Source: Thermogemmatispora onikobensis
Lineage (GTDB): Bacteria > Chloroflexota > Ktedonobacteria > Ktedonobacterales > Ktedonobacteraceae
Length of the DNA stretch: 64,000 nucleotides
Assembly (NCBI RefSeq): GCF_001748285.1
Contig: NZ_BDGT01000013.1
Span: 43,638-107,637 of the forward strand
Direction: 5' to 3'
Both the position numbers and the translations under genes were made by a program. The notes below the pieces were generated by a model. It searched no databases. It was not told the DNA's origin and worked only from the letters and a program-made list of their open reading frames with translations. This document shows, in pieces, positions 34,514-43,297 of the stretch (its first letter is position 1; each line of letters opens with the position of its first letter).

Positions 34514-35344
34514 TCACCTTCTCTCACTCTCGTGCTCGCTCGCTAAAGTGATGTGTGGCAGGTCCCGGCCTTGGTCAGGCCGGGGGGACTCTGGTGACTG
34601 ATCGGCTAAGAGCCGCCGCTGCTGTTGCTCCCAGTAGTGGAGAATCTCGCTGATCATCTCCGGCTCGCAGCGCACCTGAAAGATGGCTCGCTGCGTTACC
34701 GTCTGCAGCTGGTCCAGAATGGCGCGATCAAGCCGACGCGCCGTGGCCAGGGTCAGGGTCCCTCGCTCGGCCCCAATGGGGACACAACGATAACGCCGGG
34801 CCAACTCATAGGGCAGTAGATGGAGAAGGCGCGGCGAGGGATAGCTGGAGAGGAAGGCGAGGTAGGGCAGCTGACTTCCAGCCTGGCCCCCGCCTTCCTC
34901 GGATACCGCCGCTTCCTCGCTCTCCCTGGCCTGACCGCTACCCTGCTGGTCTCGGTCTCGTTGTTCCGCTTCGATCAGGCGGGGCCGTCGCCGCTGTAGC
35001 TCGCTTAAGAACTGGCGCGCCGCCTCCCCTGCGAGACAGCGTGCGCTGTGCTCGACGTCAGCCAGCAGTGGGCGAAGGCGCTGCATCACAGCCTCCGCCC
35101 CCGCCAGCGTGGCTGAGCGCAGCAGCAGGGCGCACTCGCCCTCTAGAGAGAAGATGAGGTCACTGGCGCGAATCTGCTGCCGAATACGACGCACGGCTCG
35201 CTCAAGCGCCACCACTGATTGCTCGCTTGCTTGAAGATGAATGAGTGCAAATGGCTCTTCCTCTGTTACCTCGCCTGCGTTGATTGCTCGCGGCGTTAAG
35301 GCTACCTCTCGATCTCGCGATCCTGTGCGCTCCTCGTCCTTCAC
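34514..35344 (-). CDS. Degenerate GGDEF-like plus GspE/MshEN-N-like domain protein
   Basis: 276 aa starting at GTG (GAGGAGGATAGC upstream). Residues ~30-100 (FALIHLQASEQSVVALERAV, RASDLIFSLEGECALLLRSA) follow the pattern of a GGDEF domain core, but the GGDEF signature itself is replaced by LEGECA, so cyclase activity is unlikely. After a charged linker (about 105-150), residues ~165-245 (LLPYELARRYRCVPIGAERG, TLTLATARRLDRAILDQLQT, EPEMISEILHYW) match the N-terminal domain of type II secretion ATPases, a fold that in MshE binds cyclic-di-GMP. No ATPase domain follows. It is the first gene of an operon with the phosphodiesterase-superfamily protein. Confidence 0.6.
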   Translation of the reverse strand: MKDEERTGSRDREVALTPRAINAGEVTEEEPFALIHLQASEQSVVALERAVRRIRQQIRASDLIFSLEGECALLLRSATLAGAEAVMQRLRPLLADVEHSARCLAGEAARQFLSELQRRRPRLIEAEQRDRDQQGSGQARESEEAAVSEEGGGQAGSQLPYLAFLSSYPSPRLLHLLPYELARRYRCVPIGAERGTLTLATARRLDRAILDQLQTVTQRAIFQVRCEPEMISEILHYWEQQQRRLLADQSPESPRPDQGRDLPHITLASEHESERR

Positions 35345-35818
35345 GCTATCCTCCTCTACAGGCGCCAGCTTCCTGCCGCGCGCGCGACCGCCCTCCCGCC
35401 TATGACGGGGTAAAGCATGCGATACATGCCGCGTATTTAGTATACTATTCTTATGAAGATATGGCTTATCTATTCTGGTAGAGGAGAAGTTAAAATAACT
35501 TTATAAAAGTAAAGAAGAATATGTATTCCTTGTTTTCTATTGTTAACCTGAAAAAACAAGATATTACCTGATCACAACTAAACTTCTCTTTGCAAGGCCG
35601 GAAAGGGCGTGCCATACTGTGGCAGGTACAAGGCGGCCAGATCAGAGCTTCCCTTTCTCCCCTTGCGTGCGAACGAACGCTCACAGGCTGAGCTGATCGT
35701 GGCCGCCCCTTCTCATCGGCCAGGCCCGTGCTGAGGCGGTGCGCTGCCAGAGCATGGGGCAACAAAGCTAAGGAAGCAGCAGGTGAGAAGGAACTGCTGG
35801 GAGGTAGGTAGCGGGAGT
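35345..35818. other. AT-richer intergenic region
   Basis: Divergent upstream space. Bases 35440-35590 are markedly AT-rich for this genome and may hold promoters for both sides. A long minus-strand open frame runs through here, but it has no family features and lies antisense to better candidates. Confidence 0.45.
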
Positions 35819-36124
35819 ATGAATGATTATCTTGTTGGGTGGAAAATTCGCTGGAGTCCGATGCTGGCCCCGGACCAGGGCATGGTTCCCGACGCCAGCG
35901 TCTTTGCGTGGATCGAGCAAAGCGAGCTGGCTCCTGTGGTCGGCGAAGAGGTTGGCGAGGGCCTTGTGTCTGACAAAGAGAAGAAGACTGAGCCTCTCTT
36001 TGCCGGTGACCTCTGGGAAAGGGGTGAGGTGGATGAAGGGGAGACCTCCCTGGAGCCGGAGTGGATAGAGCAGGTCTGTTGCCATATTGAGGCAATCGTT
36101 GCCGGAGCGGGAGAGCGGGCCTGA
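35819..36124 (+). CDS. Small acidic hypothetical protein
   Basis: 101 aa (MNDYLVGWKIRWSPMLAPDQ ...), ATG 35819 with GCGGGAG just upstream. It is acidic (many Glu/Asp) and ends in a short helix-like segment (EQVCCHIEAIVAGAGERA). I recognise no family. Its composition looks protein-like, and it sits on the same strand as, and 163 bp before, the glycosyltransferase gene. It could also be a chance frame in GC-rich DNA. Confidence 0.45.
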   Translation: MNDYLVGWKIRWSPMLAPDQGMVPDASVFAWIEQSELAPVVGEEVGEGLVSDKEKKTEPLFAGDLWERGEVDEGETSLEPEWIEQVCCHIEAIVAGAGERA

Positions 36125-36287
36125 CTGTGCCGGGCTGGGTGGGAGGCGCGTCGTCCAGGCCGGGCAGGTCTTGAGGATATCGCTGTCTCTTCTTCTCCAT
36201 TCTTCTCCTTAAGCTTGAAATGAGCAGAGGGCAAGGCAAGCGCATGGGCTTTGCCTCCAGGACCAGGCAGGCAGGAGGGAAGGGGCT

Positions 36288-38405
36288 ATGCATAAGCAGG
36301 TGGGAGGGAACGAACGTGGCAAGGGTCGCTCCCCTCAGCTGAGCGTCATTCTCTGTACCTATAACCGTTGCAACCTCGTGCTCTCGGCGCTGGCCAGCCT
36401 GCGGCGTCAGACGCTGGCGCGCCATCTCTACGAGGTGATCGTGGTCGACAATGGCTCACAGGATGGCACGCCCGCGGTGCTGCAGCGCTATCTGCAGGCC
36501 CGGGCGCCGGATGAGCGCGACTGGCAGGTGCGCTGTCTGATCGAGCAGCGCAATGGCCTGGCCTATGCGCGCAATGCGGCACTGCAGGTGGCGCGAGGAG
36601 AGATTGCTGTTTTTCTCGACGACGATGCTCTCGCTTCGCCGCGCTTCCTGGAGTATCTGCTGCAGACCTACGCTGAGACCGGCGCCGACGCCGTGGGCGG
36701 GCGGGTGGAACTCTATTGGGAAGCGCCTCGTCCCTACTGGCTGACCGATGAGCTGCTGCCTGTCCTCGGCTATTTTGCTCCTGCGAGCGAGCGCCAGCGG
36801 CTGAAGGCTCCCCAGAGTTTGAGCAGTTGCAGCTTTTCTGTGAAGGTTGCCGTCCTGCGGGCCGTCGGCGGCTTCTCGCCGCTGCTCGACAAGCGCCTGG
36901 CGGTGCCGACGCGGCTGGGGGTAGAAGATCTTTGCCGGAGGCTCCACGCGGCTGGCTATGCGCTCTGGTATGAGCCGCGGGCCCTGGTGGCCCATCGGGC
37001 TCATGCCGCGCGCCTCTGCCGCACCTTTTTTATCGGCCATGCCTACTGGCAAGGGCGTTCTGAGGTGCTCATGGAGCTAAGCGCCGCTCTCGCGCAGGGT
37101 GCCGAGGAGCGCAATCCCTGCCTCTCCTGGAGGACCTTACTCGCTGATCTCAGGCAGCTCGCGCGTCTCTGCCTTTGGGAGCAACCTCACCTGCTCATCG
37201 CGCGTGGTACCTCGGCGCAGCACCTGTACCTGAGCATGGAGAGCGTGCGCTCTTGGGGGCGCTTCCAGCAACGCCTGAGCTTACTCTGGCGTCCGCTGCC
37301 CCAGGAAGGCAGTCTGGCTGTATTGCTGGTGATGGCGCCGCAGTGCGAAGCGGCCACCCTCTTGTTAGCGCAGGCTCTGCGGCGCGAAGGGTTAGCCTGT
37401 CAGGTGGAGCGTGCCAATCTTTCCCTGACCTGGCTCTGGCGTCACCGCGGTCTGGATGGCCAGGCTTGTGGAATCGTCCAGCTGCAGCGTCCAGGAGCCT
37501 GGTGTTTGCCCCTGCGGCGGGGTCTCAATCTGCTGCTGCGTCTCTGGCTTGCACGTCGTCTGGGGTTACCGCTGGTTGTGGCCGACAGCGGGGGCTGGTG
37601 GCATAGCGCGCGTGGCTTCCGTCCACTGCTCCGCCGCTGGCTGGAACGCTACCTGTTGCGCCAGGCCAATGCGATGCTGGTCCCTACACAGCGCATCGAA
37701 GATTTCTATCCTGAGCGCCCTCTCCAGGAGCGGACCCTGGGACTGCCACCGGCAGGTTTTCGCGGCTACTATGCGGCGCCCCTGCCGCGAGTCGAAGCCT
37801 ATCGTCGTCTGGGGATTCCGGCTTCCGTTCCCTACGTCTATCTCTGCTTTGCTGCCTGGCACAGTGAGGATGAGCTGCTCAACCTCTGCGAGAGCTTTCG
37901 CCGCCTCTGGGAAAAGCTCATGCCTGTGCCGGGGGATGTCTCGCAGGGGCCGCATCTGCTACTGGTCGGAGCGCCTGCCGACCGTCCTCGGGCCACGCGC
38001 CTTCTACGGTTGGCGGCGCGTATGCCCATGTTGCATCTCTTTCTTCGATCTCCTCTTGATGAAGACATCCCGCTCTATCTGGGAGCTGCCGATGCTGTGG
38101 TCCTGCCACAGCGCTCCCACCTGCGGGCGGGCAATGTGGAGCTGGCGCTGCTGGCCCTCTCCTATGGACGGGCCGTCGTGGCTCCGGCGCTCCCCTCGTT
38201 TGCTGATCTCCCCGCCTCACAGGCCGTCGTCTTCTACCATGCCGCCGATGAAGCTGATCTAGAGCGAGCCCTGGGTGAGGTACGTTCGAGCGTGGTTCAG
38301 GAGCTGCTACGTGCCGCCTGTGCTGAGCCGCGGTTAGAGGCGGTTACTGGCTGGCGAGACTATGCCAGGCACCTCGTCAAGCTCTATGAGAGCTTTCGCT
38401 GGTAG
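36288..38405 (+). CDS. Bifunctional GT2-GT4-like glycosyltransferase
   Basis: 705 aa. The N-terminal half (about 17-330) is a GT2 (GT-A fold) enzyme: SVILCTYNRCNLVLSALASL, YEVIVVDNGSQDGTP, EQRNGLAYARNAALQVARGE, IAVFLDDDALASP (metal-binding DDD) and GGFSPLLDKRL, then GVEDLCRRLHAAGY. The C-terminal half (about 340-705) looks like a GT-B glycosyltransferase: a Rossmann-like start (GSLAVLLVMAPQCEAATLLL), a middle LPRVEAYRRLGIPASVPYVY typical of GT4, and a donor-site-like PLDEDIPLYLGAADAVVLPQ. Probably cytoplasmic, adding two sugars to an envelope glycan or glycolipid. No other polysaccharide genes are next to it. Confidence 0.82.
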   Translation: MHKQVGGNERGKGRSPQLSVILCTYNRCNLVLSALASLRRQTLARHLYEVIVVDNGSQDGTPAVLQRYLQARAPDERDWQVRCLIEQRNGLAYARNAALQVARGEIAVFLDDDALASPRFLEYLLQTYAETGADAVGGRVELYWEAPRPYWLTDELLPVLGYFAPASERQRLKAPQSLSSCSFSVKVAVLRAVGGFSPLLDKRLAVPTRLGVEDLCRRLHAAGYALWYEPRALVAHRAHAARLCRTFFIGHAYWQGRSEVLMELSAALAQGAEERNPCLSWRTLLADLRQLARLCLWEQPHLLIARGTSAQHLYLSMESVRSWGRFQQRLSLLWRPLPQEGSLAVLLVMAPQCEAATLLLAQALRREGLACQVERANLSLTWLWRHRGLDGQACGIVQLQRPGAWCLPLRRGLNLLLRLWLARRLGLPLVVADSGGWWHSARGFRPLLRRWLERYLLRQANAMLVPTQRIEDFYPERPLQERTLGLPPAGFRGYYAAPLPRVEAYRRLGIPASVPYVYLCFAAWHSEDELLNLCESFRRLWEKLMPVPGDVSQGPHLLLVGAPADRPRATRLLRLAARMPMLHLFLRSPLDEDIPLYLGAADAVVLPQRSHLRAGNVELALLALSYGRAVVAPALPSFADLPASQAVVFYHAADEADLERALGEVRSSVVQELLRAACAEPRLEAVTGWRDYARHLVKLYESFRW

Positions 38406-39020
38406 CCTGACGGCTGGTGGCACCTGCTCCGCTCAATCAAGCTGAGCTGGCAAGAGAGACCCTCGCCTCCCTGCCATCCGGTATGGTAATGTATCAGCGG
38501 GGGATCAGCCAGAGGAATCAGGTAGCAGGTGGAGCACAGACGACGATGGAAGCAGCCGGCCAGGGCCTCCTCACCCTCACAATCTGTTTGTCCGTCCGCC
38601 TGTCTGGATGGGACAGCAGGGTGACCGCCTCTCCACTGGCGATCGCCTGGTTCAGTCAGGGTGCTGTCTGTTCCAGGCTGGCCTGCGCTCGCCGTAGAAG
38701 AAGGTCTGGCCAGGTCGTCTCAGCTCTGCCTCCTACTACCTGTACTACCTGCCAGGTGCCCTTGTTCTCTGCTCGTCTTGTCTGTCTTGCCTTGTCGCCA
38801 GTGTAGTGTGGCGAACAGGAGAGCCTTGCTACTCCTCGGCCTTTCGTGGGCATCGTCTCAGCATTTGGCTTGTCATCACAGAGCAGTGACGGGAGACGCT
38901 GATACGCTGTTGTATCGCTGTTGTATCACGGCCCAGACCAATCCTTCTGCGTTGGAGATGGGAGCGTCTGCCCGTTCGTAGGCATCGTTTTGTCAGCAGA
39001 GCAGCAGAGGAGAGTGCTCT
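38406..39020. other. Intergenic region upstream of the CBS gene
   Basis: 615 bp without a credible gene. It contains two overlapping copies of CGCTGTTGTATC (38905-38916 and 38916-38927), the first forming GATAC...GTATC, 94 bp before the CBS start. They may be operator sites. Confidence 0.5.
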
Positions 39021-39404
39021 ATGATCGCCAGAGACATTATGACTCGCACGGTCTACACCATTCGCCCCGAGGCGAGTGCTCAGGAAGCAGCCCAGCTGCT
39101 GGATCAAAAGCGCATCAGTGGCGCACCGGTTGTCGATGGAGACGGCAGGCTGATCGGCATGGTCACCGAGGCCGACATCATCAGCAAGGTCAATCGTGAA
39201 GGCTTGCGCGTCTCCGACATCATGAGCCATGAGCTGATCGTTGTCTCCGCAGAAACTCCCCTGGAAGAGATTGCCGCTTTGCTCTCCGAACGCAAGATCA
39301 AGCGTGTCCCCGTCGTCGAAAATGGCCGTCTGGTTGGTATTGTGAGCCGCGCCGATATTGTCCATGCCGTAGCCGCCGGGCACCTCATTGTGCGCAGCTG
39401 GTAA
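39021..39404 (+). CDS. CBS-pair domain protein
   Basis: 127 aa made of just two CBS motifs. The first is MIARDIMTRTVYTIRPEASA ... KRISGAPVVDGDGRLIGMVT; the second is RVSDIMSHELIVVSAETPLE ... KIKRVPVVENGRLVGIVSRA. Such stand-alone Bateman modules bind adenine nucleotides (AMP, ATP, AdoMet, or c-di-AMP in some) and regulate partner proteins. CAGAGGAGAGTGCTCT before the ATG provides a strong ribosome binding site. No partner is adjacent. Confidence 0.93.
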   Translation: MIARDIMTRTVYTIRPEASAQEAAQLLDQKRISGAPVVDGDGRLIGMVTEADIISKVNREGLRVSDIMSHELIVVSAETPLEEIAALLSERKIKRVPVVENGRLVGIVSRADIVHAVAAGHLIVRSW

Positions 39405-39902
39405 GAGACTGACAACCCGTGCTATCATAGGAAGGCCGAAGGAAGAGCGTAGGCCCATCAGGTCGGGCGGGCAGGAGAATCATCGATCCCGTGCGGCGCC
39501 TTGCTGATCCCAAGATCAGCCCGTCTCTCAGCGAGAGCAGGGGAGGAGCCTGTCTTGTCGAAAGGCTCTCTTCCGTTGGCAGCGGCACAGTTGCCATGTC
39601 AAGGCAGGAGGAAAGCGGTGGGAGGCCAGGCTCCTTTCCCTGCGCGGTGGTGCCTGCTGGGTTGCTGACAAGACAGGCAAGCAGGCTGGTACCATTGGGC
39701 TGCTTTCTCCTCTGCACGAGGGAGAAAGTGAAAGCTGCCCTTGATCTTTCGCTATAATGTGCCCAGACAGAGTTATAGAGTACAGGAGCCAGCTTTTGCT
39801 GGGGGACCAAACCGGCCTGGTGGCCAGCTGGCCGGGCGTCTGGTCAGGCAAGCGTGTAGCGAGCGAGCGAGCGAGCAAACGAGCCGGCGCTGGTTCTCCC
39901 GC
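39405..39902. promoter_or_regulatory. Upstream region of lepB, with a TATAAT box
   Basis: No gene supported. A perfect -10 TATAAT lies at 39753-39758 (weak -35), implying a leader of about 140-180 nt. An (AGCG)n tetranucleotide run occupies about 39858-39876 in that leader. Confidence 0.5.
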
Positions 39903-40505
39903 ATGCAGCGATCGGAACAGGCGAGCGAGGTAACGGTCTTGAAACGAGCACATCTTGCCCGAGATATTCTAGAGGTCATTGCCCTGGCGCTGATTCTCTT
40001 CCTGGCAACGCGCCTGGCCATCCAGAACTACCACGTCGAAAATGTGAGCATGCAGCCTACGCTGGTCGACGGAGAAAATGTCATTGTCAACAAGCTGGCC
40101 TATCTGTTTCACCCACCCGAGCGTGGGGATGTGATTGTCTTTCATTGGCCACTGGATACGCGCCAGGACTTTATCAAGCGCGTTATAGGCATTCCCGGAG
40201 ATGTCATACGGACGGATAGTACCCATGTCTGGGTCAATGGCGTCCTGCTCAATGAACCGTATATCAAGGCCCCCTACAATGCCATCGCCAATGTCTGGAA
40301 GTTGGGCAAAGATCAGTACTTTGTGATGGGCGATAACCGTCCCGATAGCGACGATTCGCGTAACTGGGGCGTGGTCCCACGCAATTATATTGTCGGCAAG
40401 GCCATTGCGGTCTACTGGCCTATCAATAAGTGGCAGGTGATCAATACCTACCCGGCGGTCTTTGCTCATATTCCTGATGCCAACCCTCAAACAACCAGTA
40501 AATGA
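39903..40505 (+). CDS. lepB: Signal peptidase I
   Basis: 200 aa from ATG 39903; TTG 39939, with GAGGTAA just upstream, is an equally good start giving 188 aa. It cleaves signal peptides at the outer face of the membrane. One N-terminal helix (ILEVIALALILFLATRLAI) precedes the catalytic boxes: NVSMQPTLVDGENVIVNK with Ser49, then GDVIVFHWPLD, and DFIKRVIGIPGDVI with general-base Lys92, and MGDNRPDSDDSRNWGVV. All active-site residues are present. It would process the Sec-exported hydrolases in this window. The membrane-protein gene after it starts 33 bp later. Confidence 0.93.
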   Translation: MQRSEQASEVTVLKRAHLARDILEVIALALILFLATRLAIQNYHVENVSMQPTLVDGENVIVNKLAYLFHPPERGDVIVFHWPLDTRQDFIKRVIGIPGDVIRTDSTHVWVNGVLLNEPYIKAPYNAIANVWKLGKDQYFVMGDNRPDSDDSRNWGVVPRNYIVGKAIAVYWPINKWQVINTYPAVFAHIPDANPQTTSK

Positions 40506-40538
40506 GGATCAATCAGTCAAAAAGGGAGTAGGCCGTCG

Positions 40539-41228
40539 ATGAATGAGTCGGAGCAGCGCTATCCTTTGCACCAGCACGAAAATGAGGAGTGGGACCAGGA
40601 TGAAGAGGGGGAGCGTCACGGTCGGCATCGCCATCATATTGCGCCGTTGCCAGATCAGAGCGAGGAAGACGAGGAGGAGCGCGAGCGGCGTCGTCGCATG
40701 CACCAGCGTGAAGAGCCAAGCGAGCCGGAGCTGCCCCGGGGCCGTCTGTGGCCCACGCTGATCGTGGGGGTGGTGGCCGGACTCCTCTGTGCCGCCGAGA
40801 ATATCGCCTTTGTGCTCCTGAACGCCTCGCTCTTCACCAATGCGGAGCAGCTCGCCAGCCGGAATGCCTATCAGCTGGCGGTCTCGATCACGACCCTTTG
40901 TGGGCTGGTGATCTTTATCAGCCTGGTGATCTGCGCCGTAGCGGGGTTTATCGTTGGCAAGCTGGTGGTCCAGCGGAGCCTGGGCTTTCTGGCGGGCCTG
41001 GTGGCCGGCGTGCTCTACTATCTGGGAGCGATCTTCTTGCCGCGCTATATCCCTGGCTTCCCCAGCAATGCTCCTGCCAGTGGCAATGTCACGTTCGGTG
41101 GCGTCATCGGGGGAATTGTGGTCACCGTCATCTTTATGCTCTTGCTCGGCCTGCTGGAAGGGCTGGCCGCTCTCTTTGGGGCCTGGCTGGCAACGCGCCG
41201 CCACCCTTACTACGTGGGCTACAGCTAA
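40539..41228 (+). CDS. Hypothetical membrane protein with charged N-terminus
   Basis: 229 aa. The first ~65 residues are extremely charged (EEDEEERERRRRMHQREEPS), presumably cytoplasmic. Four hydrophobic segments follow at about 70-95, 112-138, 142-165 and 188-215. I recognise no family; the 4-TM topology resembles DUF4199/TM2-like or yip-type proteins only in general shape. It lies 33 bp after lepB and is likely co-transcribed. Confidence 0.75.
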   Translation: MNESEQRYPLHQHENEEWDQDEEGERHGRHRHHIAPLPDQSEEDEEERERRRRMHQREEPSEPELPRGRLWPTLIVGVVAGLLCAAENIAFVLLNASLFTNAEQLASRNAYQLAVSITTLCGLVIFISLVICAVAGFIVGKLVVQRSLGFLAGLVAGVLYYLGAIFLPRYIPGFPSNAPASGNVTFGGVIGGIVVTVIFMLLLGLLEGLAALFGAWLATRRHPYYVGYS

Positions 41229-41496
41229 TAAGATGCGCTGATGCCCAGGACGAGCGGTTTGCAAGACAAGAGAAGAGGCAAACAGAGGCTGGTCTCGTCA
41301 GGCAGGCCAGCCTTCTTTGTGACTTCTACTGTGGGTACGGGAGCAAGGGCGTGCGCTCACGCATGCAACCGGGCGAGCGCGCTCTCGCTTCCTCTCTCCC
41401 CTCGGCCCCCGGGCCTGCCCCAGGCTGGTGGCGAGGGAAGAGAGGAAGGAGTTCCGAGAGAGCTGAGTGAGAGAGGGAGGGCAGTTGTCTGGCGAA

Positions 41497-42441
41497 TTAG
41501 CTGACGGCTGCCTGCTGCACCTGTGGGATATAGATGCGGTGCTCGAGCAGGCAATACTCTTGCCGCTGCAATTTGCCGCTCAGGTTGCAGCGGCAGCCCT
41601 CGACCGTGGCCAGCGCCTGGTTCTGCTCCACCAGGCGTAGACTGTGCAGGGAGCCGTCCAGGCGCGAGCGGAAGAGCACCCGATGATAGGCTCCATCCTG
41701 CCGTGCTTTGAGAAAGATGAAGGCTGTCAGTTCATGCTGACCCGTGCGCTGTCGCAGGTAATGCTCTGCAGCCTGGACAGGCTGGGGATAGATGGCTCGC
41801 CCACGGCATTTCTCCAGATAGAGCTTCCCCTGGCGATCAGCCTCCAGAATAGCTGCCACCTCGGGCACCTTGACGCGGCTATAGTAGATGCCATGCGGCA
41901 GACAAACCAGGTTGGCGGCGAACTGGTCGCCGCCGATGTGGCTGCATTGCCAGACCTGCTCACCGGCCAGGCGAGCCGCTTCCCGATAGATAGGCATGCC
42001 GAATTTGGCGCAGCACTGATCGTGTTTGCCATGAGTGCAGACAATATAAAGCGGCTCTGCGCTCAGGTAACAGTCGTAGTCGGGCGCTCCCTGCTCTAGC
42101 TGGTCAAGCGGGAGCAGCGGCAACTCCTCGTAGCTGGCGAGCTGGAAGGCGTAGAGCGCCTGACGTTCGGGCAGCGTAATCGCCACAAAGCAGCGCAGCG
42201 GCCCGCTGCTGCGTGGTCCCCGTCTGATAAAGACCGCCATGCTCTGCCTGGTTTCATAGCTCAGAGCAACCTCTGCCAGCCAGCGCCGGGCCGGCTCTGG
42301 CAGATCGTTGTAGAGCACCGCTGATCGTTCCCAGGCTCCTGTATATTCCACTAGCACCCAGATTCTTGCCAGCGGCGCCAGCCCGTAGATGGGTACCTGG
42401 CGCTCCTCAGAGAGCTGGGCGCAGAAGATGCCTTCTACCAC
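41497..42441 (-). CDS. Sucrase/ferredoxin-like (thioredoxin-fold [2Fe-2S]) protein
   Basis: 314 aa starting at GTG with GAGGAGTATCAG upstream. The core YIVCTHGKHDQCCAKFGMPI and QVWQCSHIGGDQFAANLVCL, then PHGIYYSRV, matches the Suc_Fer-like family, in which the Cys and His residues can bind a [2Fe-2S] cluster in a thioredoxin-like fold. Such proteins are thought to be redox carriers; some are encoded with siderophore or iron genes. It is the last gene of the ECF operon, 37 bp after the T component. That operon has DtxR-like boxes, which suits an iron-linked redox role (inference). Confidence 0.82.
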   Translation of the reverse strand: MVEGIFCAQLSEERQVPIYGLAPLARIWVLVEYTGAWERSAVLYNDLPEPARRWLAEVALSYETRQSMAVFIRRGPRSSGPLRCFVAITLPERQALYAFQLASYEELPLLPLDQLEQGAPDYDCYLSAEPLYIVCTHGKHDQCCAKFGMPIYREAARLAGEQVWQCSHIGGDQFAANLVCLPHGIYYSRVKVPEVAAILEADRQGKLYLEKCRGRAIYPQPVQAAEHYLRQRTGQHELTAFIFLKARQDGAYHRVLFRSRLDGSLHSLRLVEQNQALATVEGCRCNLSGKLQRQEYCLLEHRIYIPQVQQAAVS

Positions 42442-42478
42442 ACCTGATACTCCTCACTGTCGAGATATGGCTCATGGT

Positions 42479-43297
42479 TTACAGCTCCTTCGTGAAGGAG
42501 AGTGGCCCCATCCAGCCAGCCAGCCAGAACAGAGCAATGACCAGCAGACAGAGCAACCAGAAGCAGAGAATAAAGAGATAATCGGTGCGACTGAAGCGGA
42601 AACGCCGGAAATAGGAGCGCTGTTTGAGAGCGCCAAAGGCCCGGCTCTCCATCGCCAGAGCGGTCCGCTCTGCCCGGCGGATAGCGCTGGTCAGCAGCGG
42701 AATCAAGGAGCGGCGCAAGCGCTCGACCTGAGTGTGCACTCCCCCCTGTGTCTCGATCCCGCGGATACGATGGGCTGCCTGAATCAGGCGAAATTCTTCT
42801 TGCAGCAGGGGAACGAAGTGAAAGGCGGCCAGCACCCCATAGCCCAGCCGATAGGGAAAGTGCCACTGCTGGACCATCGCGCGGATAAAGTCACTGATAT
42901 CGGTGGTGAACATGAAGATCAGCGACAGCAGGAACATGGCATAGACGCGCAGGACCGCTGCCGTCCCGGCCAGCAAGGCGCCCTGATAGAGCACCAGCGG
43001 GCCCAGCCGCAGTACGACAGGCGTGTGATCGAAAAGCTCAGCGCGCACCATAAAGGGATACAGGATCATAAAGACCAGCAAACTGATGGTGAGAGGGGCC
43101 TGCAGGCGCCAAAAGGTTCCTGGGGCGATGCGCGCCGGACCGACAATCATCGCGCTTGCCAGGATCATGAAGGCCAGCGGCAGCCAGGGATCGGTGGTGA
43201 GAGCCACAAACAGCACCACGGGCACCAGGGCCACAACCTTGCTGAGCGGGTTCAGGCGGTGCAGCAGCGACTCCCCTTCTTGATAAATCACTTGCAT
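42479..43297 (-). CDS. ECF transporter T component (YkoC/EcfT-like)
   Basis: 272 aa from ATG 43297, with GGAGGGCAGGCC upstream, inside the end of the ATPase gene (10-bp overlap). The opening QEGESLLHRLNPLSKVVALV is the EcfT start pattern. About five helices precede the coupling region with QAAHRIRGIETQGG and a second RAFGALKQRS motif. The first motif lacks the textbook A-R-G and reads HRIRG. It forms the membrane scaffold of the importer with the fused ATPase and the S component. Gene order S-A-T equals that of the Bacillus ykoEDC operon. Confidence 0.85.
   Translation of the reverse strand: MQVIYQEGESLLHRLNPLSKVVALVPVVLFVALTTDPWLPLAFMILASAMIVGPARIAPGTFWRLQAPLTISLLVFMILYPFMVRAELFDHTPVVLRLGPLVLYQGALLAGTAAVLRVYAMFLLSLIFMFTTDISDFIRAMVQQWHFPYRLGYGVLAAFHFVPLLQEEFRLIQAAHRIRGIETQGGVHTQVERLRRSLIPLLTSAIRRAERTALAMESRAFGALKQRSYFRRFRFSRTDYLFILCFWLLCLLVIALFWLAGWMGPLSFTKEL

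Noticed and set aside
35490..36425. 311-codon minus-strand frame over the region before the glycosyltransferase
   Set aside because: Low-complexity Pro/Arg/Ser sequence with no family features, overlapping both the start of the GT gene and the small plus-strand gene; no ribosome binding site noted.
39741..39902. Longer N-terminus for signal peptidase starting at TTG 39741
   Set aside because: That start lies upstream of the TATAAT box, which must be the promoter, so the extension would not be transcribed; it is also Arg/Ser-rich without similarity to the family.
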